NCBI GenBank assembly: GCA_002431975.1
Contig: DJFA01000097.1
Location: 1 to 24,846, forward strand
Length of the DNA stretch: 24,846 nt
Source of the DNA: Ruminococcus sp. UBA5884
GTDB taxonomy: Bacteria > Bacillota > Clostridia > Oscillospirales > Ruminococcaceae
Reading direction: 5' to 3'
Shown here: one piece after another, positions 1-8,978 of the stretch
How positions within the stretch are numbered: position 1 is the stretch's first letter
How the letters are laid out: each line of letters opens with the position of its first letter
The notes under the pieces: model-generated
The model's input: the letters and a program-made list of their open reading frames with translations, nothing else
Databases searched by the model: none
What the model was told of the DNA's origin: nothing
Program-made: the position numbers and the translations under genes

Positions 1-172
1 GACGAAGTCCCTGCCCTTCAATGCTTTTTAAGTTTTTTGTCAAACTTTTTTTGAAAAAAGTTTGAGCAAACGGCAGTTTGCTGAATTTGTGGCAAACTTA
101 AAAGCCCATGCAAAAACAATCTGTCGAATTGGTATAGGAATAAAATCTTATTTGATAAGGAGTAGAAAATTT
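1..172. other. Noncoding leader with AT-rich inverted repeat
   Basis: No credible gene lies here. An open frame runs through it from an ATG at 62, but that extension reads as low-complexity noise and lacks a ribosome site. Positions 41-51 (CAAACTTTTTT) and 54-64 (AAAAAAGTTTG) are perfect inverted repeats with a 2-base centre. A smaller hairpin follows at about 66-81 (GCAAAC and GTTTGC arms). The AT-rich hairpin could be the terminator of an upstream gene or the edge of a repeat. I see no convincing promoter before the gene at 173. Confidence 0.5.
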
Positions 173-2257
173 ATGCAGAAATTACTGATATTCGGACTTG
201 GAGAAGATTTCAGTTCATTCTTTTCAGTCCGTTTTCCGTTCGGATATTTCAATATTGTATCATGTACAGATTTTGACAGCAGATTCCGGTCAGAAGCAAA
301 GCTCGCAGGAGGCAGTTTCTGTACAGCTGAAAATGCTTTAAAACTTGAATATGATAAAATACTTATCTGTGACAGAAAAAATTATAATAATATCTATAAG
401 CGTCTTGTAAATGAGTATGGCATTGCAGAAAATAAGATTTTAACAGCTGATGAGATATCAGGATTTATGATTGACAAGAATGCAAAATATAAAAGCTTTT
501 CATATTCATTCGGAAAAAAGAATCCGGACAAGACATTTTTTGTTATAAGACCGCTTTACAGTATGCCGTTGTTTTCAATGGTCAAAAGATGTATAGGTCT
601 TTGTGCATGGGCTGAAAAGAATAATTATATACCGGTAGCGGATATGTACGGATATAAGAATATCTATAAAAAAGATGATGAAAATGCATGGGAGAATTAT
701 TTCAGACCTCTTTCTGAAAATATTTCAATGAAGGAGGTCTGCGAGAGTAAAAATGTTATTTTCCACAGCGATTATCTTTTTGAAAATCCTGATTTCAGAG
801 CAGCAGAACAGGATTTTATGAAAAGCGGCAGATGGAAGGATATAATCAGACTGAATACAGATATGCAGATTATGACAGATGATGCAGCTAAAAGACTTTT
901 CAGCGGCAAAGGCAAAGTTCTTGCAATGGTATGCAGAGGCACAAACGCAATGAAGCCGGAGGAAAACGCTGTTGTAGTTCCTGAACCGGAAAAACTTGCA
1001 GGTCTTGCAAAAGTCATGATGAATGAATGGGATTATGAATATGTTTATCTTGTGACGGAAGATGAAACAATATGGTCAGTATTCAGCAATATCTTAAAGG
1101 ATAAGGTGCTTTTTACTGAAAGAATGCGTTATTCAGGCATGACAAGACCTGAAATCATTGAATCAGACCGTGAATATGACGGATATCTGAAAGGCGTTGA
1201 ATCAATACTTGATGTAATGCTTGCAATACGCTGTGACAGTCTTTTGTGCTATTCATCGGATACTGAAAGAATAGTCAGAATGTATAAGAAAAACTGGAAT
1301 CACTGTGCAGTCATTGATACCGGAAAGTATTCAGATGAGGAGAAAACAGCCGTTAAAAGCGGTATTACACCGATACTCTGGGGCGGAAACAATGATGTAA
1401 AATCAAAGGCTGAAATAATGAAGGAATACGGCATTGAATATGTCTATGCAGATGAAAGCTATTCAGGGGATACTCTCTGCGGGCTGCCTGTGCTCAGAAA
1501 GGCTGAATCAGTAAGAATGCTTAAAAATCCTTCAGCGATAATATGTTCTGATGAAGCGGATAAAATAGCAGAAGCCTCTGAAACACTTGATTCTCTTGGA
1601 GTAAGAAGGGATTTGCTCAGTTTCTATACCGAGGGAAAAGTAAGTACGGGAATGCTCAAATCTCTTAAAATGCTCAGATATACCGACCTTAAAGGCAATC
1701 AGGTGTCAATAGTTCCGCATACATCTGATAAAATAGAGATAGTTTTTGCAGGATATGACAATATAATAGATATCGGCAGCTGCAGCGTTATGACTGCTCT
1801 TAAAATAAACGCAAACGGAAGCAATGGTTCAGTCCATATCGGCAATAACAACAGCTTTGTCAATATAAGAATAGATATTGCTGACGGAGATGTTACAATA
1901 AGCAATTCATGTATGTTTTCATTTGGAATAACTCTTTTCCAGTCGGATATGCACCCTATATTTGACGCTCTGACAAGGAAAAGAATAAACAAGGCAAAGA
2001 ATATATTCATAGGAAATCATGTATGGGTAGGAAAGGGAGTAAATCTGCTCGGAGGAGCAAGCATCGGTTCAGGAAGTATATGCGGAGCAAATGCAGTAAC
2101 ATCTTCCGCATTTCCTTCAAATGTTATAATTGCAGGAAGTCCGGCATCAGTGGTACGCCGAAATGTAATGTGGGCAAAGGATGTTCTGCGTGACGGAAGC
2201 TTTGATGATTTTTCTGAATGCAGAGACCAGGAAGCGTTGAAATATCTTGATATATAA
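173..2257 (+). CDS. Four-module protein: fucosyltransferase-like domain plus hexapeptide acyltransferase
   Basis: I start it at ATG 173 (694 aa), preceded by AAGGAG at 158-163; the frame runs upstream to 62 without a ribosome site. Residues ~1-95 begin LLIFGLG and look like the Rossmann-type sugar-binding half seen in PglD-like proteins. Residues ~115-420 resemble the NodZ/FUT8 (O-/alpha-1,6-fucosyltransferase) fold: VCRGTN near 252, YLVTEDE near 297, and GVESILDVMLAIRCDSLLCY near 340-360. A second Rossmann-like module follows (~425-510). Residues ~550-670 form a left-handed beta-helix acyltransferase, with SDMHPIFD, IGNHVWVGKG and AGSPASVV motifs as in WbbJ/maltose O-acetyltransferase relatives. 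Expected role: a glycosyl transfer plus O-acetylation on a surface polysaccharide in the cytosol. It is probably cotranscribed with the triple GT2 gene 12 bp downstream. The acyltransferase call is firm; the fucosyltransferase-like call rests on fold-level motifs, and donor and acceptor are unknown. Confidence 0.8.
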   Translation: MQKLLIFGLGEDFSSFFSVRFPFGYFNIVSCTDFDSRFRSEAKLAGGSFCTAENALKLEYDKILICDRKNYNNIYKRLVNEYGIAENKILTADEISGFMIDKNAKYKSFSYSFGKKNPDKTFFVIRPLYSMPLFSMVKRCIGLCAWAEKNNYIPVADMYGYKNIYKKDDENAWENYFRPLSENISMKEVCESKNVIFHSDYLFENPDFRAAEQDFMKSGRWKDIIRLNTDMQIMTDDAAKRLFSGKGKVLAMVCRGTNAMKPEENAVVVPEPEKLAGLAKVMMNEWDYEYVYLVTEDETIWSVFSNILKDKVLFTERMRYSGMTRPEIIESDREYDGYLKGVESILDVMLAIRCDSLLCYSSDTERIVRMYKKNWNHCAVIDTGKYSDEEKTAVKSGITPILWGGNNDVKSKAEIMKEYGIEYVYADESYSGDTLCGLPVLRKAESVRMLKNPSAIICSDEADKIAEASETLDSLGVRRDLLSFYTEGKVSTGMLKSLKMLRYTDLKGNQVSIVPHTSDKIEIVFAGYDNIIDIGSCSVMTALKINANGSNGSVHIGNNNSFVNIRIDIADGDVTISNSCMFSFGITLFQSDMHPIFDALTRKRINKAKNIFIGNHVWVGKGVNLLGGASIGSGSICGANAVTSSAFPSNVIIAGSPASVVRRNVMWAKDVLRDGSFDDFSECRDQEALKYLDI

Positions 2258-2269
2258 AGAGGTTTGAAA

Positions 2270-5200
2270 ATGGAAGAGAGATTTATTAAAGTATCGGTTG
2301 TAGTTCCTGATTATAATAATGCTCATTATCTCAGGGAATGCCTTGACAGTCTTGTTCATCAGACTCTCAGGGATATTGAAATAATAGTTGTGAATGATGG
2401 TTCAACAGATGAATCACTTTCAATAATGCGTGAATATGAGAAGAATGACAGCAGAATAGTTGTTATAGACAAGCCTAATTCAGGCTACGGCAATACAATG
2501 AATGTAGGCATAAAGGCTGCAAGAGGCGAATATATCGGCATAGTTGAAGCTGATGACTATGTTCTTGTTGATATGTATGAGAGCCTTTACAGGAAAGCCG
2601 TTGAAAATGACCTTGATTTTGTAAAGGCTGATTTCTACCGTTTTTATAATGAGGACGGCAAGTATGAGCTTTTCTACAATGAACTGACATACGGCAAAAA
2701 GGATTATTACAACAGAGTTCTCACTCCGAGAGATGATACAGCAACATTCCGTTTTGTAATGAATACATGGAGCGGAATATATAAAAAATCATTCCTTGAA
2801 GAAAAGAATATATGGCATAATGAAACTCCCGGAGCATCGTTTCAGGATAATGGCTTCTGGTTCAGAACATTTGCACTTGCCGACAGGGCAATGTTTGTAA
2901 ATGTACCATACTATATGAACCGCCGTGACAATCCTAATTCCTCAATACATGACAAGGGAAAGGTGTTTGCGGTAAGCCGTGAATATGAATCAATAGGGAA
3001 ATTTCTTGATGAAAATCCGCAGCTTCGGCAGAAGCTTATAACAACATACTGGCTTAAAAAATATCATAATTATCTTTTCACATACAACAGAATTGCCGAA
3101 GAACATAAAAAAATGTTTCTTGAACATTTCAGAAATGAATATCTTGAAGCAGACCGCAACGGCGAGCTTGACAGAACTGTATTCAATGACGGCGAATGGG
3201 AAAATGTCAGCATGATAATGAATGACCCTGAAGCATTCTATGAAAAGGAAAAGAATAAAGGCTATGTTCTTGGAAACATCAATTCTGTTGACCATGAAAG
3301 CGATACGCCGGTTGTTTCAGTAATACTTCCGGTATATAACGTAGAAAAATATTTAAGACAGTGCCTTGACAGCATTTTCAGACAGACTGTCACAAATATT
3401 GAGATAATATGCGTTGATGATGGTTCAACGGACGGTTCACTTAAAATTCTTGAAGAATATGCCGCAAAAGATGACAGATTTATTATTCTCAGACAGGAAA
3501 ATTCAGGTGCAGGAGCTGCAAGAAACAAAGGTCTTGACATAGCAAAGGGAAAATATCTTTCATTTCTTGATTCAGATGATTTCTTTGAACCGAATCTGCT
3601 TAAAAATGCAGTCGGTCAGTGCGAAAAGCATAAAGCTGATATATGTGTTTACAAGGTTGATACATACCATGATGTAAAAGAGGAGTTTCAGCCGGCTGAT
3701 TATGCATTCAGAGAAGCATATCTTCCTGACAAGGTAGCATTTTCATATAAGAGTATGCCTAATCATATTTTTTCAGCATTTCAGAACTGGGCATGGAATA
3801 AGCTTTTCAGAAGCAGCTTTATAAAGGAAAACAATATAAGATTTCAGGAAATATGGCGTACAAATGACCTGTTTTTCACCTGTACAGCACTTGTAAAGGC
3901 AAAATGCATCTGCACATACAAAGGGATACTGGCACATTACAGAATAGGAATGACTACAAATTGTCAGGCAACAAATGATAAATCTCCTCTTGATTTCTAT
4001 AATGCATTTCTTGCACTCAAAAAGGAGCTTATCAGAATAAATGTATATAAAGATGTTGAATGCAGCTTTGTAAACTGGTCGCTCAGCGGCTGTATATACA
4101 ATCTTGATTCAGTCCGTGATGTCAATAAATATGAGATAATATATGACAAGCTTGTAAACGGCGGCTTTGCAGAGCTTGGAATAACAAATCATTCAGAACC
4201 GTATTTCTATTTCAAGGACAGATACAAGGCATATCAGAAACTTATGAATACTCCTATGCACGTCTGTATATTTGAAAAGTTTGTCAATGCAGACAAAAAG
4301 GTAAAGGAGCTTGAACGCCTTAATATGATGTCACCGGAGGCGGTATGCCAGCTTGAAAAATGGAAAGGTCTTTATGCTGACAAATGTTCTGAAAATCAGA
4401 AGCTCACTTTTGAAAATGAAGAACTCAGAAAATCAGCTCAGGAGCTTCAGAAAAGACTTGAGAGTAAAATTATCAGTGAACAGTGCGATTATCTTGAAAA
4501 GCATTATCATGAGGAAAAACGCATTGAAAATCCTAAGATATCAGTTATAATTCCGATATACAACAAAGATGAATTTCTTGTTGAATGTCTTGACAGCATA
4601 ACAAATCAGACTCTTGAGGATATCGAAATAATATGCGTCAATGACGGCTCAATAGATGATTCTCTCCCGATACTTATAGATTATCATAAAAAGGACAGCA
4701 GAATAGTTATTATAAATCAGGAAAACTCAGGGGTAAGTGCGGCAAGAAACAACGGCATGAAATGTGCAAGAGGCGAATATATAGCATTTGCTGACCCTGA
4801 TGACTGGTATCCTGACAATGATGTGCTTGAAACTCTTTACAGACTCGCAAAGGAAAATAATGCGGATATATGCGGAGGAAGTTTCAGCATAAGTCATTTC
4901 GGAGCATTGACATTTGAATTTTCAGGAGATTATGAAGGCTATACATTTAAAAAACAGGGCTGGATAAAGTATTCTGATTATCAGTTTGACTATGGATTCC
5001 ACAGATTCCTTTACAGGCGTTCAATGATTGAAGATAATAACCTTGTATTTCCGCCATACAGACGTTTTCAGGACCCGCCGTTTTTTGTAAAGGCAATGAA
5101 TACAGCCGGACAGTTCTATGCTGTGGATAAGGTTGTATACCGTTTCCGTGACGGCCATCAGATGATAAAATGGGATTCTGAAAAGGTATCAGGTCTGCTT

Positions 5201-5746
5201 ATGGGCATTACTGACAACCTTAGAATTTCATCTGAAAACAGATATGCAAAGCTTCATATCAGAACAGTAAAGCGTCTTTCAGAGGAATATTCTCAGATAA
5301 TAACAGATGTAATCTGTGACGGACATTCAGAGCTTATGCTTCTGCTTTCAAAAGCCTGTGAAGCGATAGATATTGAACTGATAAGAACAGTAATCCCTGA
5401 TGTAAATGACGGATATGCATATGAGATACTCAATGCACTGATTGAAAAAATCAGAAATGCAGAACCTGCAAAGGCACAGAAATCCGATGATAAAAATACT
5501 GAAACTGCAAATGAAAACAAATCAATGACGCTTCCGGCAGTAGCTCCTAAATCAAATGATGCAGAACTCCAGCGTACAAAGGCAATGCTTAAACATCGTT
5601 CGGAGGAGCTTAAAAAAGCAAGAAATGAACTTGAACAGTATCAGTTCTATCTTGATTCGATAAGAGGGTCATTCTCATACCGTGCAGGTCTGTTTGTTAC
5701 ATTTATCCCAAGAAAATTAAGAGAGATTTTAAAGGGAAAGAAATAA
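2270..5746 (+). CDS. Giant glycosyltransferase with three GT2 (GT-A) domains
   Basis: About 1158 aa from ATG 2270, with AAAGAGG at 2256-2262. An in-frame TTG at 2264 sits too close to that site to be used. Three family 2 GT-A domains occur in order. Domain 1 (~7-230) has VVVPDYNN, VNDGSTDESL and a metal-binding EADD. Domain 2 (~345-570) has VILPVYN, VDDGSTDGSL and LDSDD. Domain 3 (~755-980) has VIIPIYN, VNDGSIDDSL and ADPDD. A charged coiled-coil-like stretch (~695-745) separates domains 2 and 3, and another (~1095-1130) precedes a C-terminal GSFSYRAG/FIPRKLR tail common in Firmicutes polysaccharide transferases. All three keep the acidic metal motif, so all may be active. There is no signal peptide; it likely works at the cytosolic membrane face assembling a repeat unit. 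It ends its transcription unit at the terminator 5762-5803. Sugar specificity cannot be read from sequence. Confidence 0.93.
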   Translation: MEERFIKVSVVVPDYNNAHYLRECLDSLVHQTLRDIEIIVVNDGSTDESLSIMREYEKNDSRIVVIDKPNSGYGNTMNVGIKAARGEYIGIVEADDYVLVDMYESLYRKAVENDLDFVKADFYRFYNEDGKYELFYNELTYGKKDYYNRVLTPRDDTATFRFVMNTWSGIYKKSFLEEKNIWHNETPGASFQDNGFWFRTFALADRAMFVNVPYYMNRRDNPNSSIHDKGKVFAVSREYESIGKFLDENPQLRQKLITTYWLKKYHNYLFTYNRIAEEHKKMFLEHFRNEYLEADRNGELDRTVFNDGEWENVSMIMNDPEAFYEKEKNKGYVLGNINSVDHESDTPVVSVILPVYNVEKYLRQCLDSIFRQTVTNIEIICVDDGSTDGSLKILEEYAAKDDRFIILRQENSGAGAARNKGLDIAKGKYLSFLDSDDFFEPNLLKNAVGQCEKHKADICVYKVDTYHDVKEEFQPADYAFREAYLPDKVAFSYKSMPNHIFSAFQNWAWNKLFRSSFIKENNIRFQEIWRTNDLFFTCTALVKAKCICTYKGILAHYRIGMTTNCQATNDKSPLDFYNAFLALKKELIRINVYKDVECSFVNWSLSGCIYNLDSVRDVNKYEIIYDKLVNGGFAELGITNHSEPYFYFKDRYKAYQKLMNTPMHVCIFEKFVNADKKVKELERLNMMSPEAVCQLEKWKGLYADKCSENQKLTFENEELRKSAQELQKRLESKIISEQCDYLEKHYHEEKRIENPKISVIIPIYNKDEFLVECLDSITNQTLEDIEIICVNDGSIDDSLPILIDYHKKDSRIVIINQENSGVSAARNNGMKCARGEYIAFADPDDWYPDNDVLETLYRLAKENNADICGGSFSISHFGALTFEFSGDYEGYTFKKQGWIKYSDYQFDYGFHRFLYRRSMIEDNNLVFPPYRRFQDPPFFVKAMNTAGQFYAVDKVVYRFRDGHQMIKWDSEKVSGLLMGITDNLRISSENRYAKLHIRTVKRLSEEYSQIITDVICDGHSELMLLLSKACEAIDIELIRTVIPDVNDGYAYEILNALIEKIRNAEPAKAQKSDDKNTETANENKSMTLPAVAPKSNDAELQRTKAMLKHRSEELKKARNELEQYQFYLDSIRGSFSYRAGLFVTFIPRKLREILKGKK

Positions 5747-5761
5747 AATCAGCTGAAATTG

Positions 5762-5803
5762 AAAAAACAATGACTTGTCTTATTATGACAGGTCTTGTTT
5801 TTT
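5762..5803 (+). terminator. Rho-independent terminator after the triple GT2 gene
   Basis: The arms GACTTGTC (5772-5779) and GACAGGTC (5787-5794) pair with one G-U wobble. They are extended, past a bulged T, by AAAAAACAA on the left and TTGTTTTTT on the right. The A-run before and T-run after would let it work in both directions. It separates the first two surface-polymer genes from the galactofuranose unit. Confidence 0.8.
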
Positions 5804-5805
5804 AA

Positions 5806-5834
5806 TTGACGTTAATCAAATAATATGATATACT
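5806..5834 (+). promoter_or_regulatory. Sigma-A type promoter of the galactofuranose gene cluster
   Basis: TTGACG at 5806-5811 and TATACT at 5829-5834 are separated by exactly 17 bases. This is a near-consensus promoter immediately after the terminator. Transcription would begin near 5841 and leave a leader of about 54 bases before ATG 5895. That leader holds a weak 5-bp hairpin (CCATG 5849-5853, CATGG 5861-5865). Confidence 0.75.
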
Positions 5835-5894
5835 TGTCATATACATATCCATGTCAGCGGCATGGATTCAAATACTGTGAAATGGTGTATATTT

Positions 5895-7670
5895 ATGAAT
5901 AAAAAAATTATACTTCAGAATATTCTTTTTCCCGATAATGAAATATGTGCGGAAAAGGAAATGTATTTTCATGGAGATGCATTGCTTCTGAATAACAGAA
6001 TATCAGTTGAAAAAAACAAATCGGTCTGCTCTGATACATATTTCAATGGATTAAGTATTGACAAATGGCGTGAATATACATCTTTGAACAGATTTTTTCT
6101 TGATATCAGAATATCAGGAAATTTAAAAATCAGCATATATGAAAACTATATCTCAGACGGAAATATCATAAAAAACAAAACTGGCGAGCATTTGTTCAGC
6201 AGTGAAAATCAGATGAATTTTTCATCTGAATGCAGCGGCAGAGGAATAATATCATTTGAAATATATGCTTTTGAGGATTCTTTTCTGTACGGCGGAGAAT
6301 ATTATTCATATGCAGAGCCTGAATATGTAAAGATTGCCGCTGTTATATGCACATATAAGCGAGAGGAATTTCTTAAAAGAAATATCAGCATTATCAACAA
6401 AGCATTTTTAAAAAATCCTGATTCACCGCTTTATAAAAGACTTGAAATTTTTATTGCTGATAATGGTCAGACTCTTGAAACAGATATATCAGACAGAAAT
6501 ATACATCTTTTCAGCAACAGAAATACAGGCGGTTCAGGCGGATTTACAAGAGGAATGATTGAAGCTTACAGAGTTAAAGCTGAAAAAAAACTGACGCATA
6601 TTCTGCTTATGGACGATGATATAGTGATTTCTCCGGAAGCTCTTTACAGGACTTTTATACTTTTTTCGCTTGCAAATGAAAATTACAGAAACGCATTTGC
6701 AGGCGGAAGCATGATAAGACTTGACAGACGCTTTGAACAGACTGAATCAGGAGCTTTATGGAACAGGGGAGATATCATATCACTTAAATATGGCTATGAT
6801 TTGCGAGATGCTGAAAACTGCATAAGAAATGAAATAAATGATAATCCGGAGTATCAGGCGTGGTGGTACTGCGGCTTTCCGATATCAGTAATAAATGAAA
6901 ACAATTTGCCTATGCCGTATTTTATAAGAGGCGATGATGTTGAATATGGTCTTCGCAATACTGAAAAGCTTATGCTGATGAACGGTATATGCGTGTGGCA
7001 TGAAACATTTGAAAACAAGTATTCATCATTTCTGTACTATTATATAATAAGAAATGAACTGATAAACAATGCGGTGTATCATATAAGCTTAAAACCTTCT
7101 GAATTCAAGGCTTATATAAAAAGAAAAGTTATGGGTGAAATACTGGTTTACCGCTATAGAAATGCTGAACTGATTCTTAAAGCAGCAGAGGATTTTTTTA
7201 AGGGAACTGAATTTTTTAAGAATACAGATGGTTTCAGACTTCATCAGGATATAATGAATATGGGATATAAGCTTGTAAGTTCTGAAAATCTGGCGGTAAA
7301 GCCGGATATGAAACAGCTTGCTGAAAATTCATGCAGAAATGAAAATACCTCATTATTGTACAGAACAGTCAGAAAACTGACAATTAACGGTCATATTCTG
7401 CCATGTACAAGGAAAACAGTTACAGTTCCGCTTTCACCGGTCACTCATATAAGCGTATTCGGTGCAAAAACAGTATGCAATTATGACAGTGCAGGAAATA
7501 CCGGATTTATAACAGAAAAAAGTTTTGAATCAGCATACAGATGCATTAAAAAAATGAAGTATATTTTCAGATTATGCGATGAAAAATATGAGAGTACAAT
7601 AAATGATTTTGAAAAAAACAGTCATGAACTTTGTACTATGTCATTCTGGGAAAAATATCTGGGAATTTGA
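5895..7670 (+). CDS. GlfT2-like galactofuranosyltransferase, paralog 1
   Basis: Likely 591 aa from ATG 5895. The frame opens at ATG 5862, but the downstream paralog and mycobacterial GlfT2 also begin shortly before an ILFPD/ILP motif, which favours 5895. Neither start has a clear Shine-Dalgarno. The N-terminal beta-sandwich (~1-145) carries DTYFN as in GlfT2 (ATYFN). The GT-A domain starts at VICTYKRE (~150) and contains NTGGSGGF, the metal motif D240-D242 (MDDDI), WWYCG, the acidic pair D347-D348 (GDDVEYG) and H369 (VWHE). These match the Mycobacterium GlfT2 residues D256-258, D371/D372 and H396 in order and spacing. It should add galactofuranose from UDP-Galf to a membrane-anchored acceptor at the cytosolic face. 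It lies directly before glf, which makes the donor. Chain-starter versus polymerase role is undecided. Confidence 0.9.
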   Translation: MNKKIILQNILFPDNEICAEKEMYFHGDALLLNNRISVEKNKSVCSDTYFNGLSIDKWREYTSLNRFFLDIRISGNLKISIYENYISDGNIIKNKTGEHLFSSENQMNFSSECSGRGIISFEIYAFEDSFLYGGEYYSYAEPEYVKIAAVICTYKREEFLKRNISIINKAFLKNPDSPLYKRLEIFIADNGQTLETDISDRNIHLFSNRNTGGSGGFTRGMIEAYRVKAEKKLTHILLMDDDIVISPEALYRTFILFSLANENYRNAFAGGSMIRLDRRFEQTESGALWNRGDIISLKYGYDLRDAENCIRNEINDNPEYQAWWYCGFPISVINENNLPMPYFIRGDDVEYGLRNTEKLMLMNGICVWHETFENKYSSFLYYYIIRNELINNAVYHISLKPSEFKAYIKRKVMGEILVYRYRNAELILKAAEDFFKGTEFFKNTDGFRLHQDIMNMGYKLVSSENLAVKPDMKQLAENSCRNENTSLLYRTVRKLTINGHILPCTRKTVTVPLSPVTHISVFGAKTVCNYDSAGNTGFITEKSFESAYRCIKKMKYIFRLCDEKYESTINDFEKNSHELCTMSFWEKYLGI

Positions 7671-7713
7671 CAGGCTTTTTGCAATCTTCAAAATGATATC
7701 AGTAAGTAAACGT

Positions 7714-7824
7714 AAATTCGGTGGTTGTTATTTGTAGGGGCGACCAATGGTCGCCCGTTGCAGTTTACTGGAATTTTAAGTGGGCGACCAATGGTCGCCC
7801 CTACAGAAATAATTCATCGAATTT
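7714..7824. repeat. MITE-like inverted-repeat element, copy 1
   Basis: The outer ends are AAATTCG (7714-7720) and CGAATTT (7818-7824). Inside, TGTAGGGGCGACC (from 7733) mirrors GGTCGCCCCTACA (to 7805). Each arm also contains its own 19-base palindrome, GGGCGACCAATGGTCGCCC, at 7738-7756 and 7782-7800. A further GCCCCTACA lies at 7836-7844. The element has no coding capacity. It sits between the first galactofuranosyltransferase and glf and can fold into strong hairpins in RNA. Confidence 0.85.
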
Positions 7825-7873
7825 GTGTTAAGGAAGCCCCTACATAAAAATTGAAAAAAGGAGTTATATATAA

Positions 7874-8977
7874 ATGAAATATGATTATCTTATAGTTGGT
7901 GCAGGATTATTCGGCTGTGTATTTGCATATGAAGCCGGTAAAAGAGGCAAAAAATGTCTTGTCATAGATAAAAGAAACCATACAGGCGGAAATATATACT
8001 GTGAAAAAATCAGGGATATAAATGTTCATAAATACGGAGCACATATATTTCATACAAGCGATAAAAAAATATGGGATTATGTATGCGGATTTGCAGAGTT
8101 CAACAATTATATAAATTCACCTGTTGCAGTCTATAAAGATGAACTTTACAATCTTCCTTTCAATATGAATACATTCAGCAGAATGTGGAATATAAAAACT
8201 CCGGCAGAAGCTAAAAAAATCATAAAGGAACAGATTGAAAAGCTTGATATAAAAGAACCGAAAAACCTTGAGGAACAGGCTCTTTCACTTGTCGGAACAG
8301 ATGTATATGAAAAGCTTATAAAAGGCTATACCGAAAAACAATGGGGAAGAAGCTGCCGTGAACTGCCGCATTTCATTATAAAAAGACTTCCTTTGAGATT
8401 TACATATGACAATAATTATTTCAATGACAGATATCAGGGAATACCGATAGGCGGCTATAATGTAATAACTGACAAAATGCTTGAGGGAGCAGATGTAAAA
8501 CTCAGTACTGATTACTTTGAATTTATAGAATCCAATCCGGATATAGCTGAAAAAACAGTGTTTACAGGTCAGATAGATGAATTTTATAATTATAAGCTTG
8601 GAGTTCTTGAATACCGTTCAGTACATTTTGAAACAGAAATCCTTGAAACAGACAACTATCAGGGAAATGCAGTTGTGAATTATACTGAAAAAGATGTTCC
8701 GTTTACAAGAATTATAGAACATAAGCATTTTGAATTTGGAAAACAGCCTGAAACAGTAATTTCAAGAGAATATTCATCTGAATGGACAAAGGGAGCTGAA
8801 CCTTATTATCCAGTAAATAATGACAAAAACAATGCTCTTTATGAGGAATACAGAAAACTTTCTGAAAATGACAGCAATATCATATTCGGAGGAAGACTCG
8901 GAAACTATAAATATTATGATATGGACAAGGTAATAGCAAGTGCTTTAGATGCCGTATCAAAGGAATTTGGGGATTGA
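7874..8977 (+). CDS. glf: UDP-galactopyranose mutase
   Basis: A 367-aa flavoprotein of the usual family length. It isomerises UDP-galactopyranose to UDP-galactofuranose, the donor for the two flanking transferases. It starts at ATG 7874 behind AAAGGAG (7857-7863). The N-terminus has the FAD-binding GAGLFG (residues 9-14) and VIDKR. Family signatures follow: GGNIYC, HKYGAHIFHT, YTEKQWGRS, PLRFTYDNNYFNDRYQGIPIGGY (read as consecutive blocks) and the C-terminal GRLGNYKYYDMD, with conserved arginines in the RF and SREYS segments. The enzyme is cytosolic. Its stop is followed after one base by the likely TTG start of the second GlfT2-like gene, so translation is probably coupled. Only a MITE-like repeat separates it from the upstream transferase. 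Confidence 0.98.
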   Translation: MKYDYLIVGAGLFGCVFAYEAGKRGKKCLVIDKRNHTGGNIYCEKIRDINVHKYGAHIFHTSDKKIWDYVCGFAEFNNYINSPVAVYKDELYNLPFNMNTFSRMWNIKTPAEAKKIIKEQIEKLDIKEPKNLEEQALSLVGTDVYEKLIKGYTEKQWGRSCRELPHFIIKRLPLRFTYDNNYFNDRYQGIPIGGYNVITDKMLEGADVKLSTDYFEFIESNPDIAEKTVFTGQIDEFYNYKLGVLEYRSVHFETEILETDNYQGNAVVNYTEKDVPFTRIIEHKHFEFGKQPETVISREYSSEWTKGAEPYYPVNNDKNNALYEEYRKLSENDSNIIFGGRLGNYKYYDMDKVIASALDAVSKEFGD

Positions 8978-8978
8978 A

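Noticed and set aside
62..172. N-terminal extension of the first gene from ATG 62
   Set aside because: It has no ribosome site and crosses an inverted repeat, its residues look random, and ATG 173 has AAGGAG at good distance and begins a Rossmann motif.
5293..5520. Antisense open frames inside the large genes, such as this one
   Set aside because: They lack ribosome sites and family motifs and mirror the codon pattern of the genes on the other strand.
7733..7805. Two identical 19-base palindromes read as a CRISPR-like repeat pair
   Set aside because: Only two units, each self-palindromic and forming one larger inverted repeat; no further spacers and no cas genes.
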